The position numbers and the translations under genes are program-made. The notes beneath the pieces were generated by a model. It worked only from the letters and a program-made list of their open reading frames with translations, was not told where the DNA came from and ran no database searches. From assembly GCA_038212215.1 (NCBI GenBank), contig JBBQUT010000023.1:15343-79342 (forward strand): a stretch of DNA of 64,000 nt, written 5' to 3'. Position 1 is the first letter of the stretch; each line of letters begins with the position of its first letter. Below, piece by piece: positions 34,707 to 42,800 of this stretch. The DNA comes from JALZAI01 sp038212215 (GTDB lineage Bacteria; Actinomycetota; Actinomycetes; Mycobacteriales; Jatrophihabitantaceae).

Positions 34707-34723
34707 CCCGCCGCGCGCTCGAG

Positions 34724-35596
34724 CTAAAGGACGGGGGGCTGACCGAGCCTGGCCAGCTTGATCACGGTGCGCCACCTCATCGGCCGGCGCGGGCCGCAGT
34801 CGGCGCGCCACCCCTCGGCGAAGCCGGCCCACCAGACGCGGGCAGCGCCCGGATGGCGCGCGAGGCGAGCCATCGTGATGGCGCTCCAGATCGCGAGGTA
34901 CAGCGCACCGGTGACGACGGGTGCATTACGCCGCACCAGAAACACCCGGTTGCGCGCGTTGAGGCGGTAGAAGTGCGCGTGTCGCGCCGGCGGCGTCGAC
35001 GGGTGCCGCGCGACGAGGTCGGCGGCGTAGTGCACCTCCCAGCCGGCGTCCCACAACCGCCAGGTGAGATCGACACCTTCGTGCCCGAAAAAGAACGCCT
35101 CCGGCCACTCGCCGACGCGTTCGAAGGCGACGCGACGGACGATGCTCACGCCCTCGACCAGCGTGAACGCGGGCCCCGAGCGGCCGGGATCACCGACCCG
35201 GGCTCGCGGCACCCAGCGGCGCATCGTCGAGCCGTCAGTACCGATGATGCGCAGGGCAAGAGCGCCCAACCTCGGGCGCGCCGCGAAGATGGCAGCGGCG
35301 CGGCTGAGCACGTCCGGATCATCGAGCCACGCATCGTCGTCGAAGAAGAAAACCAGCTCAGCGCGGCTCGCGCGCGCACCGGCGTTGCGCCCGCCGGTGA
35401 CGCCGAGATTCTCTGGCAGGGCGACCGTCCGGACGCCGGGGCCGAGATCGGGGGGTGCCCAGCCGTTGCCCACGACGACGACGTCAAGTTCGACGCCGGA
35501 TTGGGTCAGGACGCTATCCAGGCAGCGGCGCAACTCCGCCGGGCGGTTGCCCATGGTGAGCACAACCACGGCGATCCCGGGGGTGCCGACACTCAT
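34724..35596 (-). CDS. GT2 family glycosyltransferase
   Basis: A 290-residue rhamnosyltransferase-like GT2 enzyme. It starts IAVVVLTMGNRPAELRRCLDSVL and carries the metal motif FFFDDDAWLDDPD and the GHEGVDLTWRLWDAGW acceptor segment. The last 60 residues contain one weakly hydrophobic helix. Its start overlaps the adenylate kinase stop (ATGA), so the two are co-translated. It converges with the CDP-alcohol transferase gene at an 17-bp gap. Sugar not determinable. Confidence 0.83.
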   Translation of the reverse strand: MSVGTPGIAVVVLTMGNRPAELRRCLDSVLTQSGVELDVVVVGNGWAPPDLGPGVRTVALPENLGVTGGRNAGARASRAELVFFFDDDAWLDDPDVLSRAAAIFAARPRLGALALRIIGTDGSTMRRWVPRARVGDPGRSGPAFTLVEGVSIVRRVAFERVGEWPEAFFFGHEGVDLTWRLWDAGWEVHYAADLVARHPSTPPARHAHFYRLNARNRVFLVRRNAPVVTGALYLAIWSAITMARLARHPGAARVWWAGFAEGWRADCGPRRPMRWRTVIKLARLGQPPVL

Positions 35597-36171
35597 TTCT
35601 GGTCTGCGCCGACCGCCTCGAGAATCAGCGCCGTGACATCGTCTTCGGGCTGCGCGGCATCGATGATGTGCAACAACCCGCGCCCGCGGTAGTAGTCGAT
35701 CAGCGGTGCGGTGGCTTCATCGAACACGCGCAGCCGGTTGGCGACTGTCTCCTGATTGTCGTCGGCCCGGCCTTCTGCCTCCGCGCGGCCCACGATGCGG
35801 CGGACGAGTTCCTCGCGAGGCGCGTCGAGATAGAGCACGAAGTCCGGGCTCGCCTCGGCGCGTTCGGCGAGCTTGCGCGCCTCAACCGCCTGGTCCAGCG
35901 AGCGCGGGAAACCGTCGAGGATGTAGCCGTTGCGAGCGGCGGCATCGAGCACCTTGGGCAGCACGAGCTTGACGATGGTCTCGTCGGGAACGAGGTCACC
36001 GCGCTGCATGATGGCCTCGGCCTCCCGCCCCAGTTGCGTCTGCGCTGCCACCTCGGCGCGCAACAGGTCTCCTGCGGCGATGTGTTCAAGCTCGAAGCGC
36101 TGGGCGAGGCGTTCGCCTTGAGTTCCTTTTCCGGAGCCAGGGGGGCCGATGAGCAACACCTTCACCCGCAC
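35593..36171 (-). CDS. adk: adenylate kinase (short form)
   Basis: A 192-residue nucleoside monophosphate kinase (AMP + ATP to 2 ADP). P-loop GPPGSGKGTQ (residues 9-18), NMP-binding AAGDLLRAEV, DGFPRS, the ARG-type LID start GRAEAEGRADD and the RLRVF helix are all present. The short LID is usual for actinobacteria. It is coupled to a glycosyltransferase gene rather than the secY-adk-map cluster that usually holds the housekeeping copy, so this may be a second, divergent copy. The start is GTG 36171 or the GTG two codons later; neither has a clear ribosome-binding site. Confidence 0.88.
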   Translation of the reverse strand: MRVKVLLIGPPGSGKGTQGERLAQRFELEHIAAGDLLRAEVAAQTQLGREAEAIMQRGDLVPDETIVKLVLPKVLDAAARNGYILDGFPRSLDQAVEARKLAERAEASPDFVLYLDAPREELVRRIVGRAEAEGRADDNQETVANRLRVFDEATAPLIDYYRGRGLLHIIDAAQPEDDVTALILEAVGADQK

Positions 36172-36425
36172 AGCGTCGCATCTTCACCACAGAAAGGCGA
36201 AGTAGGTCCGAAATCAGCGGTCAAAAGCAACAACTCAGACATTACCTACGAACGGTTTACGTTCTGCCACAGATGTGACGTTCTGGTTTGACGAATCCCT
36301 TACCGCACGGCATAGTAAGCCACATGGAGCTAACGCGAAACTAACACCGGACCCCCTGGGGGAATCCAGCAGGAATCGCTAATTCTTCATAAATCGCCGC
36401 GTTACGGCGCGACGATCCACAACGT
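36172..36425. other. intergenic region without genes
   Basis: Between the adenylate kinase start and the predicted sRNA I find no coding sequence. It contains a TTGACG/CATAGT promoter-like pair (36288-36316) on the plus strand and otherwise AT-richer sequence than its surroundings (for example 36224-36270). A minus-strand promoter for adk is expected here but I cannot pick one out. Confidence 0.5.
36288..36316 (+). promoter_or_regulatory. sigma70-like promoter upstream of sRNA region
   Basis: TTGACG (36288-36293) is followed by 17 bp and CATAGT (36311-36316), 5/6 and 4/6 matches to the consensus hexamers with ideal spacing. A transcript starting near 36323 would run ~180 nt through the C-rich hairpins to the terminator at 36470-36505. 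A start closer to the hairpins is also possible. Confidence 0.45.
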
Positions 36426-36505
36426 CGATGCGAGGTATTCCCCCGCAATCCTCGCCTCGATTGCAGCAGAGCCCCCGGCGGACCCCCCGCCTGCCGGGGG
36501 CTTTG
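36417..36505 (+). ncRNA. 6C-like actinobacterial small RNA
   Basis: Two hairpins with C-rich loops stand in a non-coding gap. The first has stem GCGAGG/CCTCGC (36430-36435 with 36450-36455) and a loop containing five Cs (36440-36444). The second has stem AGCCCCCGGC/GCCGGGGGCT (36470-36479 with 36493-36502) with six consecutive Cs in the loop (36483-36488), then TTT. Tandem hairpins with C-runs in the loops followed by a terminator define the 6C RNA of actinobacteria. Assigned by eye from structure; a covariance model would decide. Confidence 0.6.
36470..36505 (+). terminator. intrinsic terminator of the sRNA
   Basis: A 10-bp GC-rich stem (AGCCCCCGGC with GCCGGGGGCT), a 13-nt loop and a short T run (CTTTGG) point to termination on the plus strand. 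It is also the second hairpin of the proposed 6C-like RNA. Confidence 0.6.
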
Positions 36506-36563
36506 GCACGTGCGCTCCGGCCCGAACTACCCGTTGGCTGGGTCTATCGACGGCTGCCGGTGT

Positions 36564-36821
36564 CTAATCGCTATCGCGCTCGGGGGCGTCGACTTCGGAG
36601 CGCGAGTCGGCATCCGCGCTCTCCGCATCCGGCGCGGCGTCAGGATCGTCGACGTCGTCCTTTGCGGCCCGGCGAATAGTCACCTTGCCCGACTCCAGGT
36701 CGATGCGCTTGCCGCCCGACGAATCGCCGATCTGCTCACGGGTGGATTGCAGGCGACGCTTCTCCTCATCCATGTGGCGCTTGGCCGGATTGAAGAGGGT
36801 GTCGAGACCCCACTGCGTCAT
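36564..36821 (-). CDS. DUF6191 family small protein
   Basis: An 85-residue soluble acidic protein. The N-terminal half, 'WGLDTLFNPAKRHMDEEKRRLQ', followed by 'IDLESGKVTIRR', is the hallmark of a small actinobacterial family (DUF6191) of unknown function. The C-terminus is Asp/Glu/Ala-rich and probably disordered. The ATG lies six bases after a TAACCT -10-like box, so it looks leaderless. It diverges from msrA across three palindromic repeats. Confidence 0.75.
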   Translation of the reverse strand: MTQWGLDTLFNPAKRHMDEEKRRLQSTREQIGDSSGGKRIDLESGKVTIRRAAKDDVDDPDAAPDAESADADSRSEVDAPERDSD

Positions 36822-36827
36822 ACACCC

Positions 36828-36833
36828 AGGTTA
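36828..36833 (-). promoter_or_regulatory. TAACCT -10 box, leaderless DUF6191 start
   Basis: Minus-strand TAACCT followed by six bases and the ATG at 36821. The same hexamer at the same distance precedes msrA on the other strand, so the divergent pair appears to use mirror-image leaderless promoters around the palindromic repeats. Confidence 0.55.
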
Positions 36834-36846
36834 CGTCGCGCGGGCA

Positions 36847-36925
36847 CCATCGACGTAGTCGAAAATGTTCGGTCCATCGACGTAGTCGAAAATGTTCGGT
36901 CCAGCGACGTAGTCGAAATGTTGGT
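36847..36925. repeat. three 27-bp tandem repeats, each with a palindrome
   Basis: Three head-to-tail copies (36847-36873, 36874-36900, 36901-36925; the third has a few changes and is 2 bp shorter). Each carries TCGACGTAGTCGA, a perfect 5-3-5 inverted repeat (third copy GCGAC...). They fill the gap between the divergent DUF6191 and msrA genes, one palindrome overlapping the presumed msrA -35 region. This arrangement fits a multi-site operator; no coding role. Confidence 0.85.
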
Positions 36926-36933
36926 CGAGCTCG

Positions 36934-36939
36934 TAACCT
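36934..36939 (+). promoter_or_regulatory. TAACCT -10 box, leaderless msrA start
   Basis: TAACCT precedes the msrA ATG (36946) by six bases (GGACGC), so the expected transcription start coincides with the start codon. No Shine-Dalgarno sequence is present. Confidence 0.55.
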
Positions 36940-36945
36940 GGACGC

Positions 36946-37602
36946 ATGCTGTTCTCACGCAAGACCGAACTCGTCGATCCTGAGCGTGCCCTCGCCGGCC
37001 GCGACCACTACGACTTCGCCGTGCCTTCGACGCACTTTGTCAACGGCCGCCCGCTCAGCCCACCGTTCCCGGACGGCATGCGCACGGCGGTCTTCGGCCT
37101 CGGCTGCTTCTGGGGCGCCGAGGAGGTGTTCTGGCAGTTGCCAGGCGTCTGGACGACGGCGGTGGGTTACGCCGGCGGCTACACCGCACACCCGAACTAC
37201 GAGGAAGTGTGTAGCGGGCTGACCGGCCACACCGAAGCCGTCCTGGTGGTGTACGACCCCACCGTGGTCAGCTACGAGAAGCTCGTCGCCACGTTCTTCG
37301 AGGTCCACGACCCCACGCAGGGCTTCCGCCAGGGCAACGACACCGGCACCCAGTACCGCTCCGGGATCTACTACACCGACGACGCGCAGCGCGCGGTGGC
37401 CGAGAAGGCCAAAGCTGCCTTCGGGCACACCTTGCAGGCGCTGGGCTACGGGACGGTGAGCACCGAAGTTGCCCCCGCTGGCGAGTTCTACTACGCCGAG
37501 GGCCACCACCAGCAGTACCTTGCCAAGAACCCGAACGGCTATCGCTGCCACGCGACGACGGGCGTCTCGTTCCCGCTGGACCAACTGGAGACCACCGGCT
37601 GA
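36946..37602 (+). CDS. msrA: peptide-methionine (S)-S-oxide reductase
   Basis: A 218-residue MsrA, which repairs oxidised methionine in proteins. The active site is FGLGCFWGAEE with catalytic Cys54. YAGGYTAHPNYEEVCSG, FFEVHDPTQ and the Y-rich C-terminal part (EFYYAEGHHQQYL) follow the family pattern, and GYRCHATTG near the end provides a possible resolving cysteine. The N-terminal ~45 residues before the core are typical of actinobacterial forms. The start is leaderless (see TAACCT box). Fpg/Nei follows 25 bp later, giving a pair of oxidative-damage repair genes. Confidence 0.95.
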   Translation: MLFSRKTELVDPERALAGRDHYDFAVPSTHFVNGRPLSPPFPDGMRTAVFGLGCFWGAEEVFWQLPGVWTTAVGYAGGYTAHPNYEEVCSGLTGHTEAVLVVYDPTVVSYEKLVATFFEVHDPTQGFRQGNDTGTQYRSGIYYTDDAQRAVAEKAKAAFGHTLQALGYGTVSTEVAPAGEFYYAEGHHQQYLAKNPNGYRCHATTGVSFPLDQLETTG

Positions 37603-37614
37603 GCGCCGCGGTCG

Positions 37615-37620
37615 TAGGCT
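37615..37620 (+). promoter_or_regulatory. TAGGCT -10 box before Fpg/Nei gene
   Basis: TAGGCT lies seven bases before the GTG at 37628, as at the other leaderless genes here. It could supply an internal promoter within the msrA-fpg pair. Confidence 0.4.
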
Positions 37621-37627
37621 GACCGGC

Positions 37628-38503
37628 GTGCCCGAGCTACCGGAGGTCGAGGCGCTCGCCTCGTTCCTGCGCGAGCGGGCAACGGGGCGTGCCGTCCAGC
37701 GCGCCGATGTTGCGGCGTTCAGCGCGGTTAAGACCTTCGATCCGCCCCTCAGCGCGCTGTCCGGCGCGATCGTCAGCGGAGCCTCGCGCTTCGGCAAGTT
37801 CTTGTCCGTGGACCTCGACGGTCTGCACGTGGTGACCCACCTCGCCCGCGGCGGCTGGTTGCAGTGGCGCGAGTCGCTGCCTCCCGCGCCACCGCGTCCC
37901 GGCGGCAAAAGCCCGCTGGCGTTCCGGCTGCACCTGGCACCGGAATTCCCGTCGGGGCCGGTAGCCGGGTTCGATCTCACCGAGATGGGGACTCAGAAAC
38001 GGCTGGCGGTGTATCTCGTCCGCGACGTGCTCGACGTACCCGGCATCGCGCGACTCGGCCCCGACCCGCTCACGCTCGGCGCTGACGAGCTGGCTGAGCG
38101 GCTGCGCGCGCAACGCACCCAGCTCAAGGGGACGCTCACCGACCAGACTGTGCTCGCCGGGATCGGCAACGCCTACTCCGACGAAATCCTGCACGTCGCG
38201 AAGCTGTCCCCGTTCAAGATCGCTGCCAAATTGAGCGAGGACGAATTCGCTCGCCTGCACGCGGCGATCGGTGCCGTGCTCACCGACGCCGTGGAGCGCT
38301 CGGTCGGGCAGCAGGCAGCAACCCTCAAGGGCGAGAAACGCAGCGGGCTGCGTGTGCACGCGCGCGCCGGACTGCCGTGCCCCGTCTGCGGCGACACGGT
38401 GCGCTCGATCTCGTTCGCGGACAAGCATTTCGAGTACTGCCCCACCTGCCAGACCGAGGGCCGCGAGCTCGCCGACCGGCGGCTGTCGAAGCTGCTGAAG
38501 TAG
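37628..38503 (+). CDS. Fpg/Nei family DNA glycosylase
   Basis: A 291-residue bifunctional DNA glycosylase/AP lyase. After removal of the initiator it begins PELPEVE (catalytic N-terminal Pro and Glu). Lys57 (RFGKFL) is the conserved beta-lysine, the H2TH region is GIGNAYSDEIL (178-188), and a zinc finger uses Cys251, 254, 271 and 274. The Fpg-type helix-two-turn-helix and zinc finger are complete, so it should be active on oxidised bases. GTG 37628 gives the exact PELPEVE start; longer starts overlap msrA. Confidence 0.93.
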   Translation: MPELPEVEALASFLRERATGRAVQRADVAAFSAVKTFDPPLSALSGAIVSGASRFGKFLSVDLDGLHVVTHLARGGWLQWRESLPPAPPRPGGKSPLAFRLHLAPEFPSGPVAGFDLTEMGTQKRLAVYLVRDVLDVPGIARLGPDPLTLGADELAERLRAQRTQLKGTLTDQTVLAGIGNAYSDEILHVAKLSPFKIAAKLSEDEFARLHAAIGAVLTDAVERSVGQQAATLKGEKRSGLRVHARAGLPCPVCGDTVRSISFADKHFEYCPTCQTEGRELADRRLSKLLK

Positions 38504-38509
38504 CTCACC

Positions 38510-38515
38510 TACGCT
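38510..38515 (+). promoter_or_regulatory. TACGCT -10 box, rhodanese gene
   Basis: TACGCT lies seven bases before the ATG at 38523; leaderless-type spacing as elsewhere in this window. Confidence 0.35.
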
Positions 38516-38522
38516 TGAGCGC

Positions 38523-38867
38523 ATGCATCCCCAGCAGCTGCCCACCGTCACTGTCGACGAGCTTCCCGCGGGCGCTGTCCTGCTCGACGTGCGTGAGGAC
38601 GAGGAATGGCGCGCCGGGCACATCGCCGGTGCCGTCCACGTGCCCATGAACGAGTTGCCCAATCGCCTTGCCTACGATGGCGCGCCGATCACTGCCGACA
38701 CACCGGTCGTCGTGGTGTGCAAGATGGGCGGACGCTCCGCCCACGTCGCTGCCTGGCTGCTCCATAACGGCTTCAAGGCGATGAATCTTGACGGCGGGAT
38801 GCTCGCGTGGGCCACCGCGCATCGGCCGATGGTGAGCGAGAGCGCTCAGGTGCCCTACGTCGCCTGA
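38523..38867 (+). CDS. rhodanese-like domain protein
   Basis: A 114-residue single rhodanese domain. 'LLDVREDEEWRAGHIAGAVHVPMNEL' is the CH2-type fold start and the active loop is VVVCKMGGRSAHVAAWL with Cys66. Such stand-alone domains transfer sulfane sulfur or act in redox or tRNA-thiolation pathways; the specific partner is unknown. It follows the oxidative-repair pair on the same strand, though 19 bp away with its own -10-like box. Confidence 0.9.
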   Translation: MHPQQLPTVTVDELPAGAVLLDVREDEEWRAGHIAGAVHVPMNELPNRLAYDGAPITADTPVVVVCKMGGRSAHVAAWLLHNGFKAMNLDGGMLAWATAHRPMVSESAQVPYVA

Positions 38868-38915
38868 TCGGCCCCGCGTCACGCAAAATTCAGCTGAGCG
38901 CGTCACCATAGAAGG

Positions 38916-39824
38916 GTGAGACAAGGATTCTTGCGCCGCGCTGCGCCGCGTGCCGTGCAGGCGCCTGCCCGTCCATGGGTCGTGGCGCACCGCGGTGGGT
39001 CCTCCTCCTCGGCCGAGCACACGCTCGACGCGTACCTGCTCGCAGTCGAGTCCGGCGCCGACGGCCTGGAATGCGATGTACGGCTCACCCGCGACGGTCA
39101 CCTGATCTGCGTCCACGACCGAACCGTGAACCGGACCTCGGACGGTTCGGGGGTGGTCAGCGAGCTCGACCTGGAGGGCCTGCGCAGGCTGAACTTCTCG
39201 TCGTGGCGGGGCGAGCTGCCTGGTAGCGCCGACGAGTTGGTGTCCGACACCCCGTACTTCGCCGGGGTCGCGCCCGACCATGCCGGCGACGGCGGCATTC
39301 TCACCCTCGAGCGGCTGCTCGAACTCGTCGCGGACGCCCCACGACGGCTACGCCTGGTGATCGAGACCAAGCACCCCACTCGGTACGGGGGGCTGGTCGA
39401 GAAGGAACTCGTCGACCTGCTGAGCCGCTTCGGGTGGGCCGGGCGACCTGGGCCACCGAGTTCGGTGCGCCAGCCACCCGACATGGACAGCCGCGTTCTG
39501 GTGATGAGCTTCGCACCCACCGCGATCCGGCGGGTGCGCCTGCTCGCGCCCGACATCCCCACCGTGCTACTGCTCGAATGGCCCATGCCCGTGCATCAGG
39601 AACGGCTGCTGCCGCCCGGCGTCCCGATCGCCGGGCCCGGCCTGCATCTGTTGCGGTCGGACCCGCAACTCGTCGCGCGCGCCCACGCCCGCGGGTATCG
39701 GGTTTTCGTGTGGACAGTGGACGAGGCGGCCGACGTCGACTTCGTGACCTCGCTCGGAGTCGACACGATCATCACCGACTGCCCCGCGGACGTGATCGCC
39801 CGACTGGACGCACGCGCACGCTAG
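38916..39824 (+). CDS. glycerophosphodiester phosphodiesterase
   Basis: A 302-residue TIM-barrel enzyme that hydrolyses glycerophosphodiesters to sn-glycerol-3-phosphate and an alcohol. Catalytic residues are His25 and Arg26 (AHRGGSS), Glu52 and Asp54 (LECDVRLT) and His67 (VHDRT); the VIETKHP strand is also present. There is no clear signal peptide; the first 20 residues are basic. GTG 38916 is the first start; its ribosome-binding site is poor. It could recycle lipid or teichoic-acid-type glycerophosphate, but no direct link to the polymer locus is shown. Confidence 0.9.
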   Translation: MRQGFLRRAAPRAVQAPARPWVVAHRGGSSSSAEHTLDAYLLAVESGADGLECDVRLTRDGHLICVHDRTVNRTSDGSGVVSELDLEGLRRLNFSSWRGELPGSADELVSDTPYFAGVAPDHAGDGGILTLERLLELVADAPRRLRLVIETKHPTRYGGLVEKELVDLLSRFGWAGRPGPPSSVRQPPDMDSRVLVMSFAPTAIRRVRLLAPDIPTVLLLEWPMPVHQERLLPPGVPIAGPGLHLLRSDPQLVARAHARGYRVFVWTVDEAADVDFVTSLGVDTIITDCPADVIARLDARAR

Positions 39825-39843
39825 ACAACGCTTAGGGGCACGC

Positions 39844-42800
39844 TCAGCTCGGCAGGCCACGCATCACGCGCAGCGCCACCGAGAGCGTTGCCAGATCGAC
39901 CGTGTCGCGGTCCAGCGCCTCGCGAACCGTGGTGCGCGTGCGATCCACCCGCTCGGCGTTGGCCTGGATCCAGTTGGCGGTCCGCTCATCGGCGGACAGG
40001 GTGTCGTCGGTGCCGCGCAGCACAGCGGTCGTGATCGCGGACAGCGCAGCGTATACATCGTGGCGCATCGCCGCACGCGCCAGCGTCGTCCACCGGTCAT
40101 CGCGCGGCAGCAACGTGACGCTGGTCAACATCTCGTCCACATAGAACTGATCGGAGAGGGTGAAGTGCAGTTCAGCAATCTCTGCAGCCGAGTGCTGGCT
40201 GGCCGCCGCGATCTCCACGACGTCGAGCAGTAGGAAAGCGCTGAGCAGCCCGGCCAGCCGCTCAGCGAGCGCCGCCGGCAAACCCAGCGCCGTCAGCCGC
40301 TGCGACTCTGACTGGATGTCGGCGAACTCGGCACCGCGAACGAGTTCGGCGATGATCGGCTGCAACTCCCGAAGGGTTGGGCCGAATCGCTGGATCTCGG
40401 CGGCGACGTCGCTGATCGGGAAGCGCACGTCCACGCACCAGCGTGTAGCGCGGTCGATGAGTCGCCGCATCTCCTGATACGCCGCGTGTTGCGCGGACGT
40501 TGGCACCAGATTGTCCAGCGCCTCGATGTCGCGCCATAGCGTCGGCAGGTCGAAAATCTCGCGCACGACGCTGTAGGCACGAACGATCTGCGCGACCTCT
40601 GCGCCTGTCTCCTCGATGGCGCGGTGCACGAACGTCGTACCGCTTCGGTTGATCATGTCGTTTACGACGACCGTCGTGACGATCTCGCGGCGCAAGGGAT
40701 GGGTGGCGATGACATCGGCGAACCGTTCACTGATGCGCGGCGGGAAGTAGCTCGCGAGCACCCGCTGGAACCACGCCTCCTCGGGCAGGGTGGACGCCTC
40801 GAGGTGGCGCATCAGGGTGATTTTCGAGTAGGCGACCAACACGGCGTTCTCGGGCGACAGCAGGCCCAGGCCTTCAGCCTCGCGCCGCTCGATCTCCTTG
40901 TCGGAGGGCAGGAACTCGATGGCTCGATCCAGCTCGCCATGCTGCTCGAGTCGCTTCATGAACCGCTGGTGCACCGAGACAAGCGCCGGGCTGAGCTTGC
41001 GGGCCATCGCGAGCAACACGTTCTGCTCGTAGTTGTCGCAGAGCACGTGTGCCGCGACGTCATCGGTCACCGACACGAGCAGGTCGTTGCGTTCGGCGCG
41101 ATCGATGGTTCCCGCGTCCACGGCCCGATCGAGCAGGATCTTGAGGTTCACCTCGTGATCGGAGGTGTCCACACCGGCCGAGTTGTCGATCGCGTCGGTG
41201 TTGATCCGGCCACCTGCGGCTGCGAACTCGACCCGACCGAGCTGGGTGAAGCCGAGGTTGCCGCCCTCGCCGACGACGCGCGCGCGCAACTGGTTGCCGT
41301 CCGCACGCAACTGGTCGTTGGCCTTGTCACCCGCGGCCAGCTGGCTTTCGGTGGAGGCCTTCACATAGGTGCCGATCCCCCCGTTCCAGAGCAGATCCAC
41401 CGGAGCCACCAGGATGGCGCGCAACAATTCGGTCGGCGTCAGCTTGGCCGTGCCCTCAGGCAGGTCCAGCACCTCGGCGATCTCCGCCGAGATCGGGACG
41501 GACTTGAGCGTGCGCGAAAAAACGCCGCCGCCGGCGGAGATGAGCTCGGTGTCGTAGTCCGCCCATGACGAGCGCGGCAGCTCGAACAGTCGCCGACGCT
41601 CGGCGAACGACGTCGCGGCGACTGGGGAAGGATCCAGGAAGATGTGCCGGTGATCGAATGCAGCGATGAGGCGGATGTGCTCGGACAGCAGCATGCCGTT
41701 GCCGAACACGTCCCCCGACATGTCCCCGACTCCGACGACGGTGAACTCTTGCGTCTGCGTGTCGAGGCCGAGCTCGCGGAAGTGGTACTTGACCGATTCC
41801 CACGCACCGCGAGCGGTGATGCCCATGACCTTGTGGTCGTAGCCGACCGATCCGCCCGAGGCGAACGCGTCGCCCAGCCAGAATCCGTAGTCCTCGGCGA
41901 TCCCGTTGGCAATGTCGCTGAAGGTCGCGGTGCCCTTGTCGGCGGCCACCACGAGGTACGCGTCGTCACCGTCGTAGCGGCGCGTCTGCACGGGCGGCGC
42001 CACCGTCTGCGTGCCGTCCGAAGCCGTCACGTAGTTGTCGGTGAGATCGAGCAGGCAGGAGATGAAGGTGCGGTAACAGGCAATGCCCTCGGCGAGCCAC
42101 GCCTCGCGGTCGACTGCCGCCTCCGGCAGTTGTTTGGCGACGAAGCCGCCCTTCGCGCCGGTCGGGACGATGACGGCGTTCTTCACCATCTGCGCCTTGA
42201 CCAGGCCGAGAACCTCGGTGCGGAAGTCCTCACGCCGGTCCGACCAGCGCAGCCCGCCGCGCGCCACCGCACCGAAGCGCAGGTGCACGCCCTCGACCCG
42301 CGGCGAGTACACCCAAATCTCGAATCGCGGACGCGGCTCGGGCAACCCCGCGATACGGTGCGGCTCGAGCTTCACCGCGACGGCTTGACGGCGCACGCCG
42401 TTGTCATCGGTGCGGTACGCATTCGTGCGCAACGTCGCCAGCACGAGCGAGAGGAACGAGCGCAGGATGGAGTCCTGGTCGAGGCTGCTCACCTGCCCTA
42501 GCAGCTCCTCGATCGCCGCGCAGCGAGTCGCCCCCTCGTCGCCATCGCGGGCAGGGTCGAAGCGCGCCTCGAACAGCTGCACGAGCGCGCACGCGATCTT
42601 CGGGTGATCGGTAAGTGCCTGCTCGATGTAGCCCTGGCTGAACGGCGTTCCAGCCTGGCGCATGTACTTCGCGTAACACCGGAGGATGTTTGCCTGCCAC
42701 CAGGTGAGATCCGCCTGCACGACGAGTGCGTTGAACTTGTCCTGTTCCAGCCGAAAGCGCCACAGCAGGGCGATCGTGTCGACCACGTTCGTCGCTCGGG

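Noticed and set aside
36847..36925. CRISPR-like direct repeats
   Set aside because: The three repeats are contiguous, with no unique spacers and no cas genes nearby; they are better explained as operators.
40624..41568. 314-codon plus-strand ORF inside the glutamate dehydrogenase gene
   Set aside because: Antisense shadow of a well-conserved catalytic region; no ribosome-binding site or family features.
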